64,000 bases of DNA from positions 302,175,656 to 302,239,655 of the forward strand of contig NC_080572.1 in assembly GCF_030247185.1 (NCBI RefSeq), written 5' to 3'. This document shows positions 12,261 to 23,469 of the stretch, piece after piece (the stretch's first letter is position 1; each line of letters begins with the position of its first letter). Both the position numbers and the translations under genes were made by a program. The notes below the pieces were generated by a model, which ran no database searches, was not told the DNA's origin, and worked only from the letters and a program-made list of their open reading frames with translations. This stretch comes from Malaya genurostris. Its lineage: Eukaryota; Arthropoda; Insecta; Diptera; Culicidae.

Positions 12261-12576
12261 AACACACGAAGAGACTACTTAATTGACTAGAAGATTCAAG
12301 CATACTTCGCTTCACTTGGCCGCCACAGGTAGCAAAAAAGACAAAACCTAAATAAGAAATCAGCGCTTGACGGCGAAGCAGAAAGTGAAGATAGACTTGC
12401 GATGCGGTGTGTGTTGTTTTTTTTCTGTTAGATTGGTTTTCATGGAAATAGGACTATAATTGAATGCTGTGGCGGCCAAGTAAAGCGAAGCATGCTTGGT
12501 TCTTTTAGTCAATTAGGCTGTCTTTTTATGTGTTTTCATATGTTGGGTAGTATAATTGGCAAAACAATTTCCCCGG
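12219..12576. repeat. Inverted repeat with 110-bp arms
   Basis: The left arm 12219-12328 and right arm 12467-12576 are inverted copies of equal length, separated by 138 bp. Shared blocks include CCGGGGAAATTGTTTTGCCA, TTAATTGACTA versus its complement, and CTTGGCCGCCACAG versus CTGTGGCGGCCAAG. The arms are diverged, so the structure is not recent. Each arm carries the box A half of the tRNA-like sequence, giving two head-to-head copies of the same repeat. Confidence 0.8.
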
Positions 12577-12589
12577 TTAGGGACTTTTT

Positions 12590-13330
12590 CCATTACTAGT
12601 ACATGCTAATGGATCTTATTTTTGGTGCCAAAAGAATGGGTTTGTCTCTAAACACAAGTAAATCTAATGAAATACTTGTACAGCAAAGTATTGAAAACGT
12701 TTCATGTGCATTTCAACCTAAATATATTTCCTACTAAGCACCGATATACAGACCTGCTATCATCGACACCCATTACATTCAGCTGTTTTCTGGTTCGAAA
12801 CACTGCAAGTATAATAGAAGCAAAGAGCTTCCTAATTGATAGTTGAAGACCTCAAAACTAGCACGAAAAGCCAAAGGAAAAACGAGTATAGAATGGGAAA
12901 GGAAGAAAAAGAAGATCCATAAAGAAATGCTATAAAGTCAGAACAATAATCTCACACAGTTACGGTTTTTGTTTGCTCACTGACTCAGAACTAGCACGTT
13001 CTCTACACTCCAGCTGGTTTAAAGAAGTAATTACTTCACTATAAACAAAGAAATGCATAGCCAGTAGACCCGCACGCGCCGCACGGGTAAACGGAAAACA
13101 ATTCATGCTTCGCGTGCGCCCATAATTATCTCGAATTCAAACCATCATCCATCTTTCCCTCATCAGACAAAACGCAGTAAAATTATATGCAAAATATACC
13201 TGCAATCATGCAACATCAAATAGCTGTCAAAAGCAATGGAAATCTTCGAATATTTGACTAATTGGTTCCGTTATACGATCCGAACAACTTACTGGAGCCA
13301 GACGTTGCCGACTAAAATCAAAGCAACCGT
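12590..13330. other. Non-coding stretch
   Basis: No gene recognised. The last 300 bp become less AT-rich and run into the GC-richer segment that follows. Confidence 0.4.
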
Positions 13331-14580
13331 TGCCTTATGATGACAGAAGCGCGCATGCCTCAGCTCTTACCTCAAACCTTTATTGGTCCGAAGGGTGATC
13401 CATTTTCAATCTGCTCCGGACCGGACCCATCATTCGAGAAGGTGAAAATTCAACAGGCGGAACCACATTTCACGCGTGCGTACGATCGGCTTTCTGCATA
13501 CTGCAGAACCGGGGCCACACGTGATGGAATCGCTAGACATTGGATGCATGCCTTTTTGTGGGAAGTCCGATCGCAGTTGGCTGATAAGGGCAACGGGAAA
13601 ATTTATGGGCACTCGATAGTATTTTACAGGGGCTTAAGGTGGAAACTCACTGCACAATGTTGCGCTCGGACACTAAATTCAATGCGAACCCTGAATCATA
13701 GCTTCTGTCAGTAACTGTTGTCGGACTTTCTTGTGAAATAACGATTATGGATGTATTTTCAATTGCAGCTGAACATTGGTTTCGCGTTTCTTGCTTGTCG
13801 TAGTTTAGTAAAAACAAAACAACTAAAAGTTTTACCAGTTTGTTTATTAATCGTTCATCAATCAGCTTGTTTGATCTTAGCAAACTAACTATCCGGATCG
13901 GAACATGAGTGTCGAACTTGACATTCACTCAGCTGTCAGATTGGTTACCATTTTTGGCAATAATGCACCCTTCAATCGGTTCAACTTTAGTTCCGATTGG
14001 ACATTTCCCATGGCACTCAGTAGGCGACAGCTGTCGCTCCGAGAGTAATAATTTAGCGCAAGGTTTTTTTTTATCATCCGACGAGGTCCGAGTCGTCCGA
14101 CTTTGATCAGCGCTGGTTGCAATCAGATTGTTTGCGGCCCGACCTTGATCAACAAACAACAGCACAGACGAGTCATTAGCGCCAGCTGACGGTTGAATTC
14201 ATAATTCCTAAATTGATACCTCAGCGTTTACCGGCCGAATCGGATTGAACTTGAGCTAAGGCGCGACCGTGACGCTCGTGGCAGAGCAAGTAGCTATTTA
14301 TGCCGAATGCGGACATTTCGCATTTTTCCAGCTCCGACTGGCGACTTGAAGCCGGATTGGCCGGTTGACACAAACTGCTATTGCTCGGCAGTCCACAGCC
14401 CATCGTAGGTCAGCGCGACGCGAGTTCGGTGATGGTCAGTTGCTTTTCAACTAATAAAGCCTTTTATGGTAACTTGGCACCATGTGCCCTGGAGGTGTTT
14501 GGCTTCGGGGTGTTTTGCCTTTCTCAGATGGATCATTTTGCACTTCGTAGGGAGTTTGTAAGAGAAGTGACACAGCATGT
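13050..14580. other. GC-richer island without a recognised gene
   Basis: CpG-containing sequence with a 125-codon plus frame (13337-13714) and other short frames on both strands. I recognise no domain in any of them, and their overlap on both strands argues against simple coding. GCGCCCATAATTAT-type AT-core sites flanked by GC suggest regulatory DNA or a non-coding exon. This is inference from composition only. Confidence 0.3.
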
Positions 14581-14599
14581 TTAAACGAATGTATCTGCG

Positions 14600-15840
14600 T
14601 CTTATTCTGCTAATACTAGATAAAATGAAGTAGGAGAATCTGGATTATTCCTTGAATCGGTATTTTGAAATAGACTATCAAAGGCCATATTCAGGAGTGT
14701 TCTAGTTCTAGATGCATAATTTATGTAAGTTTTAAAATTTAAATCTAGCAATTATAACAAAATAAACTGGCAGCCCCAGCAGCGTTTTATCTGTGTTTCA
14801 AATATAGAAAAAATAGAACAGCAGCGTATACCAGTTTAAAATTTGACAGTAGAACTGTTCGAATAAATAAAACTAAAACGGTTTGCTGGGGATACGTTTG
14901 TTTCAGTTTCAGTTACATTCTAGACCACCCATATGAATCTTGCAGCTGCTAAATTTGCTCTAAGTAGGCTGAAGCTGAAGATCCCTCACAGCCGAACTAT
15001 AAAAGCGAAATTTGACACTGAATTCTCGAGTAATATCAAGAATCTAGCGCCAAAAAATAACCCATTTTGTGGATATTTCACTGAAATTTGGAAGCATTAA
15101 TCGAAATTTAATTTACTGGTTGGGTCATACAGCCAAATGAGCCCAATGGCCCGAGAAATAAGAAAGGAAATGACAATATCAGTACCAAACATAAGTTACT
15201 ATTTTTCATTAGCTTGGATTGTTTTTGTTGCTAAGTTTTTATTTTTGCTCGTTTTCCCGTAGACGTAGCTTGTTTTAATTGCTGGATCTCATTGTTGTTT
15301 TCCACGTTGGAGGAAATGCGTGACAGAATGAAGTGGCAGCAATTGTTCTCTACTCAAACCCTTGTCCATTTATTTGGTATCGCAGTTGTTGGCAGAAAAA
15401 AATCGTTTTTGTTCTTTTTTTCTGACAAGGTATGAAACATCAAAAAAATTAGGAAAACTTACCGGAAAAGTAGGAAAAATCCATAAAGTTTTTTTGTATG
15501 GACAGTGGAATTTTCCGCTGAAAAAGTCGCCAATGATTGCTAGATCATCGATAGGTGTTTGGCGCGCAACGAATTGCATAAGTGTTTGGTCGTCTAAGAA
15601 AAGAAAACTAGATCGTTGAAAAAATCATTTGGCGCGCAACGAATAGTTTTGTGTGGAGATTTCACATGCATACTTGATTCATGTTATTTGTCATTCATTA
15701 GATGTTTATTTTTATATGTAAGACCCTCCCGAAATGAGATTCAGAGTACGGGCCTGAATGTCGTAAAGCTGGAAAAGTAAACATACGATCTAAGAAACAT
15801 TCAATGGCGTTCAGGCCGACGAGAAGACCTTCCGTTTGCG
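14600..15840. other. AT-rich non-coding stretch
   Basis: Only short frames of no recognisable type. The dispersed segment CTCCCGAAATGAGATTC...GTACGGGCCTG at 15724-15760 is shared with 10366-10400. Confidence 0.4.
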
Positions 15841-16050
15841 ACTAAGGAGTGTATCGAAAATAAGCTATCCACATACATTTGTGTTGTTTTTTAAAGCTCA
15901 GATCACAGCATGCTACGCGATTGGCTGTCAGCTTTTGTTTGTTTACTTGTTTGTGCGGTTGAAATTCTGACTTTTTCAAAATGTCGCGTATTGAAATGGT
16001 AGTGAAATTTAAGATTCTGGACACATGGCTATGTGAGAAGGGTATTACTA

Positions 16051-17234
16051 GACTGTCCCAGAAAGTATGGACGCAACCAAAAACCGCTGCCATTTCGCAA
16101 TGGTTCAAAATCTGTCAATTTTAATGACTGCGTCATGCTGTTTACACTCTTCTCTAACCATCTGTGCAGTTGTTTATTCATTTTCATTTGTTTGTTTCGA
16201 AATGCGTGGTGTTTCAGCAGAACAACGTCGAAAAATTTTGTACAAATGGTGCACAGAACGCAGACTGTCACTGAGAAAGATAGCAAAAATGGAAGGAGTA
16301 AGTGAAAAAGCCGTGCGAAATGCAATCAGGAAGTTCGGCGAGGATAACACCTTTGAGGATAAACCGAAAACGGGTAGAAAAAAAGTCCTGGTAACCCTCA
16401 GTTAGATAAACGTATACTGAAGGCGTTCGAGCAAAAGAAGAAGGTTTCAGTTCGGGATGTGGCCAAAACAGTGGGCACTTCGAAGTCAAATGTTCTTCGT
16501 GCTAAAGAAGCAGAAACAACCAAAACGTAGTCCGAAACAAAAAGCATCGATCAGGCCGAGGGTTCGAAAGCTGTACAATACGATTCTTGCTGGAAATTTG
16601 AACTGCAGATTATTGCTGGAAATTTGAACTCGATTATAAATCCTTGTCGGGACCACAATGTTATACAGTGCGAGAAGGGCAACTGTTAAACCAGTCCGAA
16701 ACATCGATTGAAGTCGAAAAATTTGGTAAGAAAGCTATGGTCTGGCAAGCAATTTGTAGCTGCGGTAAGATTTCGAAACCCTTCATCACCACTGCTTCAA
16801 TGAACAGCGAAATATACATCAAGGAATGTTTACAAAAACGACTTCTACCCACAAGGATCCTGTGTCTTCTGGTCAGATCTTGCTTCTTGCCACTACTCGA
16901 AATTGCCCACAACTTCGACCAATTGAGGAATTGTGGGCATTAACGATGGAACATCTTAGGAAATATGTCTCGGCAGCCGAAACCATTCAACAGTTCGAAA
17001 AAGATTGGAAAAAAGTGTCAAAACTTGTCGCCAAGAAGTCTGTACGGAATTTAATGAGGAACGTTAGTAAGAAGGTGCGCCAGCTAGTCTACAGTGGCTA
17101 AGTAGCAAATGTTAAGAATAATATTCTGTTGTTGTAGTCTAATATTATCATTATATCGAATAAAATTTGAATATCTAACACTTGTGAATTATTTACAGCG
17201 AAATCAAAGTGCGTCCATACTTTCTGGACCAGTC
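16051..17234 (+). mobile_element. Nested DD37E Tc1/mariner transposon (inner family, copy A)
   Basis: The left end GACTGTCCCAGAAAGTATGG and the right end, whose complement reads GACTGGTCCAGAAAGTATGG, form inverted repeats. TA lies at 16049-16050 and 17235-17236. Comparison with the uninterrupted homologue at 30420 shows that it was inserted after GGTATTACTA in the outer transposase gene. Length is 1184 bp. A second copy of the same family is at 20613-21809 in the opposite orientation. Confidence 0.9.
16202..17101 (+). pseudogene. Inner-family transposase, copy A, defective
   Basis: It begins MRGVSAEQRRKILYKWC at 16202 with an HTH (RKIAKMEGVSEKAVRNAIRK). There is a frame break near 16380. The first catalytic Asp motif is lost: at about 16600-16640 a short local duplication of TTGCTGGAAATTTGAACT replaces the DDETY block seen in copy B. 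The segment between the second Asp motif (16880s) and RPIEELW (16920s) is missing, at exactly the same junction as copy B. The C-terminus KKVRQLVYSG ends at a TAA at 17099-17101. Confidence 0.82.
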
Positions 17235-18569
17235 TATATGCGAAAATTGGTGAAGCGGTTTGAAATTCATCATGCCAGTATTAAAACTTCAATAAATTAA
17301 ATCATTAATAAGTTTGGGAAACACTATTTTTTGGATGAGCAACCAGGAAGAGGCAGAAAACCCAGTTCTTCCAACCCGAAACTGGACCTGAAGAACAAAT
17401 CAATGCCAATACGTGATTTGGCCAAAAAAGCAGGAACGAGTGTCGGAATGATCCAGCGTATCAAGAGGCGAAATCACCTGAAGACCTAAAAGAATCAGAA
17501 AATCTCGAAACAAAGTGTAGAACAGAAGAAGCGAGCAGCAACAAGGGCTTATGTAAAAGAGGACTCAAAAACCCTTCCAGGTCCGCAATACTTTACTGTC
17601 GTCTTGGAGGAGGATGTGAGCAATGCGGTCAGGTTGATTCAAGTGGAGAAATTCGGTCGTAAGATACTGGTATGGCAAGCAATATGTTACTGTGGTTTGA
17701 AGTCAACCATTCTGTACACTACCGGAACTATAAATGCAGAAATCTATCGATCTGAAAGAGATTGCTGCCTTTATATAAGAAGCACAGTACACCTCCACTG
17801 TTTTGGCCGGATTTAGCGTCGGCTCACTATGCCAAAACCACTCTCTTGGCTCTCTTGGCTTGCGGAAAAGAGTATAAATTTCGTTGAGAAAATATCAATC
17901 CACCAAATTGCCCTTAGCTTGACCCATCGAACGTTACTGGTCAATCGTGAAGAGGGTCTTCAAGAAGGCAGCTGGGAACATGCAGGAGTTCAAAAACATT
18001 TGGGCTCAAGCGTCCAAAAAATGCGATGCAACACTTGTCCGGAACTTGATGAAGAACGTTCGATCAGAAGTTCGAAAATTCGTGAAGGAATACCTTCAAT
18101 TTCATCCGGTTTTAATTATACCCAAGTTTAACCTCGTACAATAAAGAATCAATTTTGAGTTTGAATAAAATATCGTTTTTTATCACAATTTGAAAGAAAA
18201 ATTTGTGGATAGCTTATTTTCGATACACTCCTTAGTTTGATCGAAATCGGGTCCGTCATCTCTGAGATCTCGAGAATTGTTATAGAATTTTAATGACCAT
18301 CTTGACCGCCAAAACACGCCATTCGCAGAAAAAAAATGGAATGCGATCTCTCATAGTTTAATCATTCCTATCAGATGTTGAAATTAATGTGTAGAATATG
18401 GCAAAGTTATGTGATTTATTTTACGGGTATCATCAAAAGAGTATTATTCAAAGTATTGACCATTGTTACGCATTACCTTCTGCCGGATAACGCGTTGGGA
18501 AAATTATTTTTTATACACTATATAAATGAATCGAAATTAATATGCATCGGAACAAATTTTAATCGGATG

Positions 18570-20010
18570 GAGCAATGCCCAGTGAATATGGCGGGTGTAG
18601 TATGAAATGCGAAATATTGAGTTTCGTAGTGATCAAAAGTCCACTGCCGTTGAAATCGTCAGCGATAAGCCAACTCATCGTAAGTTTGACTGAATATTAT
18701 TTTCAAACCGGCGAAGTATTGCCAAAGGCAGCAACGACAATTAATAAAATACATTTCTTGAGAACGGCCCAACGACAAAATGTTTTATCTATGAAGCTAG
18801 CTATAAAATCCCAATCAACTAAGCGGAAAAAATGTAACTGGAAATGGAGCAAATGTGGGCCCGACCACTAGTTTAACTAGTTCAATAACTTTAGTTTGCT
18901 GCTTAAATTACGCCCATAAACAGCGAAAATATTTGGGCCACTGTTTCGGCAAAATAAAAACTCCAAAAATGGAGAGTCCATTCTGCTGAACCCCGTCCAG
19001 TTCCACTGTGTAGTTCCCGTGATGAAATTCAACGGCGTTCAACCATTGACTTTGGACTGAATCGTTACATTTAATAAAACTTCCATCGCCGAGTTCGGTC
19101 GGTTGTTTGCAATTTAATTAAATTATTAGCGCGCCAAGTAGAAAACGCCAAAAGGGAGAAATGAAACGCACTCCACGCGCTACAGCTATCATTCGCCATT
19201 TACGAGACTGGGTGATACTTTGCGGTGCATTTGGTGGAAGCCCACGCAACGACGAGATTCACCCGGTTTTACGAGGTGATATCAATGGCGCAAATATTTA
19301 CCCCACTTACGATGGGTGATGGAAAACTTGATTTGATGGGCTTCTCGCTTCAGAAGCTTTCGAAATGGGAGCCCTGCCTCGGGGGCAATATTGTTGGAGC
19401 GCCAACAATATCACTGTGCAGTACAACGGCACTTATTTGCTGTCCGTCCGCCCCGAGAGGGTTGATAGAAGGAGAAATTATCCATCCAACGTCGTCGGCA
19501 GCCGGCTTCAAACAACCACCGAACAAGCACCGCTGACGGGGGCGTACGGAAGCGGAAAATTAATGCGTGAAAATGGTCATCATCATCATTGGGTTCGCTT
19601 GATGAGTTCGGGCGCACAGGTTGTGTTTATAGATTATACTTCTTCTTCTTCTTTTTCTTCTGATGCATATGTAGCAGTGAAAGGAGAGCTGCAACAAAAT
19701 AGGAGTGATGACCTGGTGGCTACAGGCCTCGATGCCTTCTTGGCAGTGGCGCTGTGCCTCGGTGCGATGCGCAGTCAACGGTTGAGCTGCCGATTGAAAC
19801 GGTTGGTTTGAGGGGAAAGAAGGGGGTTTGGGGAATCGGTGAAACGAAAATGAATCGCTTCGGATGAATCCGCAACGGACGGCGAGAAAAACAAAGCGAA
19901 AATTAATTTTCCGAAACTAATAATTGGGCGCTGCATGTTGTTTCTGCTGTTGCTTCTGCTGCTGCTGAAAATAACAAAAGGCTGCCCTACAGGCGTGATA
20001 ATCAATGGTA
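18570..20010. promoter_or_regulatory. GC-richer unique island, possible cis-regulatory DNA
   Basis: A segment of markedly higher GC than its surroundings and without repeat similarity elsewhere in the window. It contains overlapping unrecognised frames on both strands (for example 18575-18871, 19225-19536 and 19365-19811 plus; 19775-20005 minus). It also has short simple repeats (CTT at about 19640-19660, GCT at about 19950-19968) and homeodomain-like AT cores such as GCCCATAAA near 18913 and CTAATAATT near 19918. I see no exon that I can defend. Regulatory DNA is an inference from composition and uniqueness. Confidence 0.3.
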
Positions 20011-20612
20011 ACGAAAGCGAAAACGTATATGATTTGATTTCATAATCAATTTGAAAGATTATACTATGGGGTCTGCTATGCTAACGAATTTGATCACTTC
20101 CGCATCGCTTTAACGGTTATTGTATTTACTAATGCGAGCGGTTCCTGCTGTGGTTCATTTGTAAAAACAAAAGCATAAATGACAACACGCTTTTGTGCTG
20201 TAGAAATATAACATATTGAGTAGAAATCACTAAAAATTTTACAAAAAGGAAATAAAAATGTTACGCTAAGAAAAAGAAAACGGAAGTGTTTCGAGTTTTT
20301 AAGTGTTTGTTAGGAACTCGATTTGTCGACTACGTGACTTAAAAAATCAACAGTTCTACTGGAATTCTTTTCAGAAGTAAGTTTTGATGATTCCTATCTC
20401 ATAAACGTATACAATACTGTGTGTTATTTTTACTGAATTTGTTGTTGATACACTGAATCGAAACACGATAAATATGGAACATGTGGTTCGAACTGGATAA
20501 AATTCAATGATAGTGTATAGGATCATAAATCTTCCATTTTAATCTAAGTCATTCTGCTTAACATATCCGAAGTTTCCGGAATCAAAAAAAAATGAGAAAC
20601 CGAAAAAGCATA

Positions 20613-21809
20613 AAGACTGTCCCAGAAAGTATGAACACACTTTGATTTCGCTGTAAATAATTCACAAATGTTAGATATTCAAATTTTATTCGATATGCTG
20701 ATAATATTAGACTACAACAACAGAATATTATTCTCAACATTTGCTACTTAGCCATTGTAGACTAGCTGGCGCACCTTCTTGCGAACGTTCCTCATTCAAT
20801 TCCGTACAGACTTCTTGGCGACAAGTTTTGACACTTTTTTCCAATCATTTTCGAACTGTTGAATGGTTTCGGCTGCCGAGACATGTTTCCTAAGATGTGC
20901 CTTCGTGAATGCCCAAAATTCCTCAATTGGTCGAAGTTGTGGGCAATTTCGAGTAGTGGCAAGAAGCAAGATCTGGCCAGAAGACAACAGGATCCTTGTG
21001 GCTTCGAATCATGGGTAGAAGTCGTTTTTGTAAACATTCCTTGATGTATATTTCGCTGTTCATTGAAGCAGTGGTGATGAAGGGTTTCGAAATCTTACCG
21101 CAGCTACAAATTGCTTGCCAGACCATAGCTTTCTTATCAAAATTTTTCGACTTCAATCGATGTCTCGGACTGGTTTAACACTTGTCCTTCTCGCACCGTA
21201 TAATATTGTGGTCCCGGCAAGGATTTGTAATCAAGTTTCACGTAGGTTTCGTCGTCCATGATTATGCAGTTCAAATTTCCAGCAAGAATTGTATTGTACA
21301 GCTTTCGAACCCTCGGCCTGATCGATGTTTCTTGTTTCGGACTACGTTTTGGTTGTTTCTGCTTCTTATAGGTTCGAAGATTCAAACGTTCTTTAGCACG
21401 AAGAACATTTGACTTCGAAGTGTTCACTTTTTTGGCCACATCCTGAACTGAAACCTCCTTCTTTTGCTCGAACCTTTTTTCGACCCGTTTTCGGTTTATC
21501 CTCAAAAGTGTTATCCTCACCGAACTTCCTGATTGCATTTCGCACGGCTTTTTCACTTACTCCTTTCATTTTTGCTATCTTTCTCATTGACAGTCCGCGT
21601 TCTGTGCACCATTTGTACACAATTTTCCGACGTTGTTCTGCGAAAAGTCCACCCATTTCGAAACAAACTAATGAAAACGAATAAACAACTGCACAAGTGG
21701 TTAGGAAAGAGTGTAAACAACAGGACGCAGCCATAAAAATTGACAGATTCTGAGCCATTGCGAAATGGCAGCGGTTTTTGGTTGCGTCCATACTTTCTGG
21801 GACAGTCTT
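20613..21809 (-). mobile_element. DD37E Tc1/mariner transposon (inner family, copy B)
   Basis: Terminal inverted repeats begin AAGACTGTCCCAGAAAGTAT at both ends, flanked by TA at 20611-20612 and 21810-21811. Length is 1197 bp, coding on the minus strand. Sequence and deletion junction match copy A at 16051-17234. It sits inside a copy of a dispersed repeat. Confidence 0.92.
20748..21656 (-). pseudogene. Inner-family transposase, copy B, defective
   Basis: Read from 21656, it begins MGGLFAEQRRKIVYKW with an HTH, then breaks frame near 21480 where about 45 bp present in copy A are missing. The first catalytic block CIIMDDETYVKLD is intact, and the second is WPDLASCHYSK. Immediately after this the frame passes to NCPQLRPIEEFW, the Glu block. 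About 20 residues normally found between the second Asp and the Glu are deleted at CACTACTCGAAATTGCCCAC, the junction shared with copy A. The end is at the TAA complement at 20748-20750. Confidence 0.85.
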
Positions 21810-22209
21810 TACATACGCGAATACGTACACAGATATTCTTTGATCTATAAGAACTGAATCGAATGGCATATGAAATTCAGTCTGAAGTGATTCCGAAGTG
21901 AGCATCGGAACTAGGTCTTTAAATCCGATGCGCAATATAGCTTTTCGTATATTAGATAAGTTCCGGTAACCAAAAAGCACATACTAATGCCGCATCATGA
22001 CAGCAAATAGTCGCTAATTGGCATTTCAATCGCACTTGAGATTAAATTCAGGCCGACTTGGGCAAAATATACGGCTATTCATATATAATGCTTATTTATG
22101 GCTGGTGTGCATTCTGAAAGCTGATTTATGATTGATTTACAACAGATAAGATTTCAGATTGCAGATATAGAGCTATAAGCAATACCATTATTAGTGCTTA
22201 CTGGGTACC

Positions 22210-22500
22210 TGGAAGCAGTGATGTCAACCCTACGGATTTATCCGTAGATCTGCGGATTTCTGTCTTTTCTACGGATTTACGGATGAATCATGTGAAATCT
22301 ACGGATTTAGCATTATTTTACCAGAAATCTCCTGATCTAGCATTATATCTCTTGATATAAGATAAAAATAATTAAATATTTTTACATCGTCATTATTGGA
22401 AACCTGCCTTTGTGGATTAGAGCTTAAAGCTGTTAAGTTTATGTAAATGTACTATTATAAGTACACTTGAAACCAAATCTACGGATTTAACTTCAACGAA
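22210..22500. repeat. CTACGGATTTA-rich repeat segment
   Basis: The motif CTACGGATTTA or a close variant recurs at least five times: near 22232, 22278, 22300 and 22480 and, rearranged, at 22247. A CAGTGATGTCAACC-like left border is at about 22216. It may be the remains of a hAT-like MITE, but no convincing matching right end or 8-bp duplication was found. Confidence 0.4.
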
Positions 22501-22718
22501 AAGTGGCAGTGGTGTAAAGTGCATTAAAATTGAGCCAGCAAATTCTATAGTGGGTAGAAAGTAGTAAGACTTTTGAATTATATTTCACGCGGAAACTTTT
22601 TTTTTCTAGGTTTGTATGACTGTCAGAGGACACACAGTATTACGTCAGAATATTCATTAGTGTTTAGTAAACCTCTTTCTTTCTGAAGTATTAAATGAGC
22701 AATCGGCGATTTTTGCAA

Positions 22719-23280
22719 TGAGTGAAATTATTCAACAAAGAAGTTCCATTAAATTTTGTGTGCGGAATCAAATTTCTGGTGTCGAAACATACAGAATGTG
22801 GCAAAAAGCAAAAAGGTGATAATTGAATGTCACGAGGAAGTGTTTTTGATTAGTACAAGTTGTTCAAAGAGGGTCGAGAACGACGAATGACTTCCGACCG
22901 GCCAAACTGTTAACAAGGAATACTATTTAAGTGTTATGCGTTATTTGCGTGGGGCTTATCGTGATTCTTCGTGATGTTTTCGCCAACAAAAATTCAACCA
23001 ATATCGTTCCGGAACCACCTTAGTCGCCTGATTTAGTTCCGTGTAACTTCTGCTGGCTATTCAACAAACTGAAACGACCGCTCCGGGGAAACCGTTTTGA
23101 GTCAATTAAAGACATCAAACGTGAATCGCTACGCACTTTGAAGGCTATTCCGGAAATTGATTTTTACAAATATTTCGAGGATTGGTAAAAAACGTTAGAA
23201 CAAGTGTATTGGGGCCGGGGAGATTACTTTGAGAGGGACGAAATAGATTTGGAAGAATCAATAAGGAATTTTGAAATTAT
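22719..23280 (+). pseudogene. mariner transposase remnant with large internal deletion
   Basis: The N-terminus MSEIIQQRSSIKFCVRNQI followed by ETYRMWQKAKR resembles the first HTH of the widespread insect mariner type, followed by a KLFKEGRE-like stretch near 22860. After a gap, the C-terminal part reads PDLVPCNFWLFNKLKRPLRG, SIKDIKRESLRTLKAIPEI and WGRGDYFERDEI, the usual mariner ending. The middle, with the first two catalytic Asp residues, is missing. The third-Asp position reads Asn in PCNFW. Stops and shifts are common. Confidence 0.75.
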
Positions 23281-23469
23281 GAACAAAGTCTTATAATTGT
23301 TTGCCCACAGTAGTATAAGTTCATGCCATTTTGTAACAGATGGCTTAACTTAATCTTCATTCCAAAGATTCACCTTCCCTAATATGCGTTGGAAATGCTA
23401 TTTCCACACAGTTTCAGAATCAGTATGAGCAATTTAGCTGAAGCGTGAACTACAATATTTTCTTTTACT

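Larger units (their letters stand above)
15981..18135 (+). pseudogene. Outer-family DD37E transposase, split by insertion and frameshifted
   Basis: It starts with the MSRIE-type N-terminus at 15981 and is cut at 16050 within the segment after EKGIT. It resumes at 17237 with the helix-turn-helix RKLVKRFEIHHASIKT. Downstream, fragments in different frames keep PGPQYFTVVLEED, QVEKFGRKILVWQAI, WPDLASAHYAK and the C-terminal VRNLMKNVRSEVRKFV. The region carrying the first catalytic Asp is deleted (17548 runs directly into YVKEDSKTLPG). The segment around the catalytic Glu is present at about 17905-17945 but shifted in frame. Confidence 0.8.
15845..18232 (+). mobile_element. DD37E Tc1/mariner transposon (outer family) interrupted by another transposon
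   Basis: Identical 29-bp terminal inverted repeats (AGGAGTGTATCGAAAATA and onward) lie at 15845-15873 and 18204-18232, flanked by TA at 15843-15844 and 18233-18234. Without the inner element the length is about 1.2 kb. The same family occurs at 30216-31393. The ends are well preserved although the transposase is badly damaged. Confidence 0.9.
20390..21900. repeat. Dispersed CCGGAA-type repeat, split by a transposon
   Basis: Before 20612 and after 21811 the sequence matches the dispersed family seen best at 25280-25520 and 41220-42150: GGATAAAATTCAATGA, then AATCTTCCATTTTAATCTAAGT, and, beyond the insertion, GAACTGAATCGAATGGCATA. The DD37E copy B interrupts it. Confidence 0.6.
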
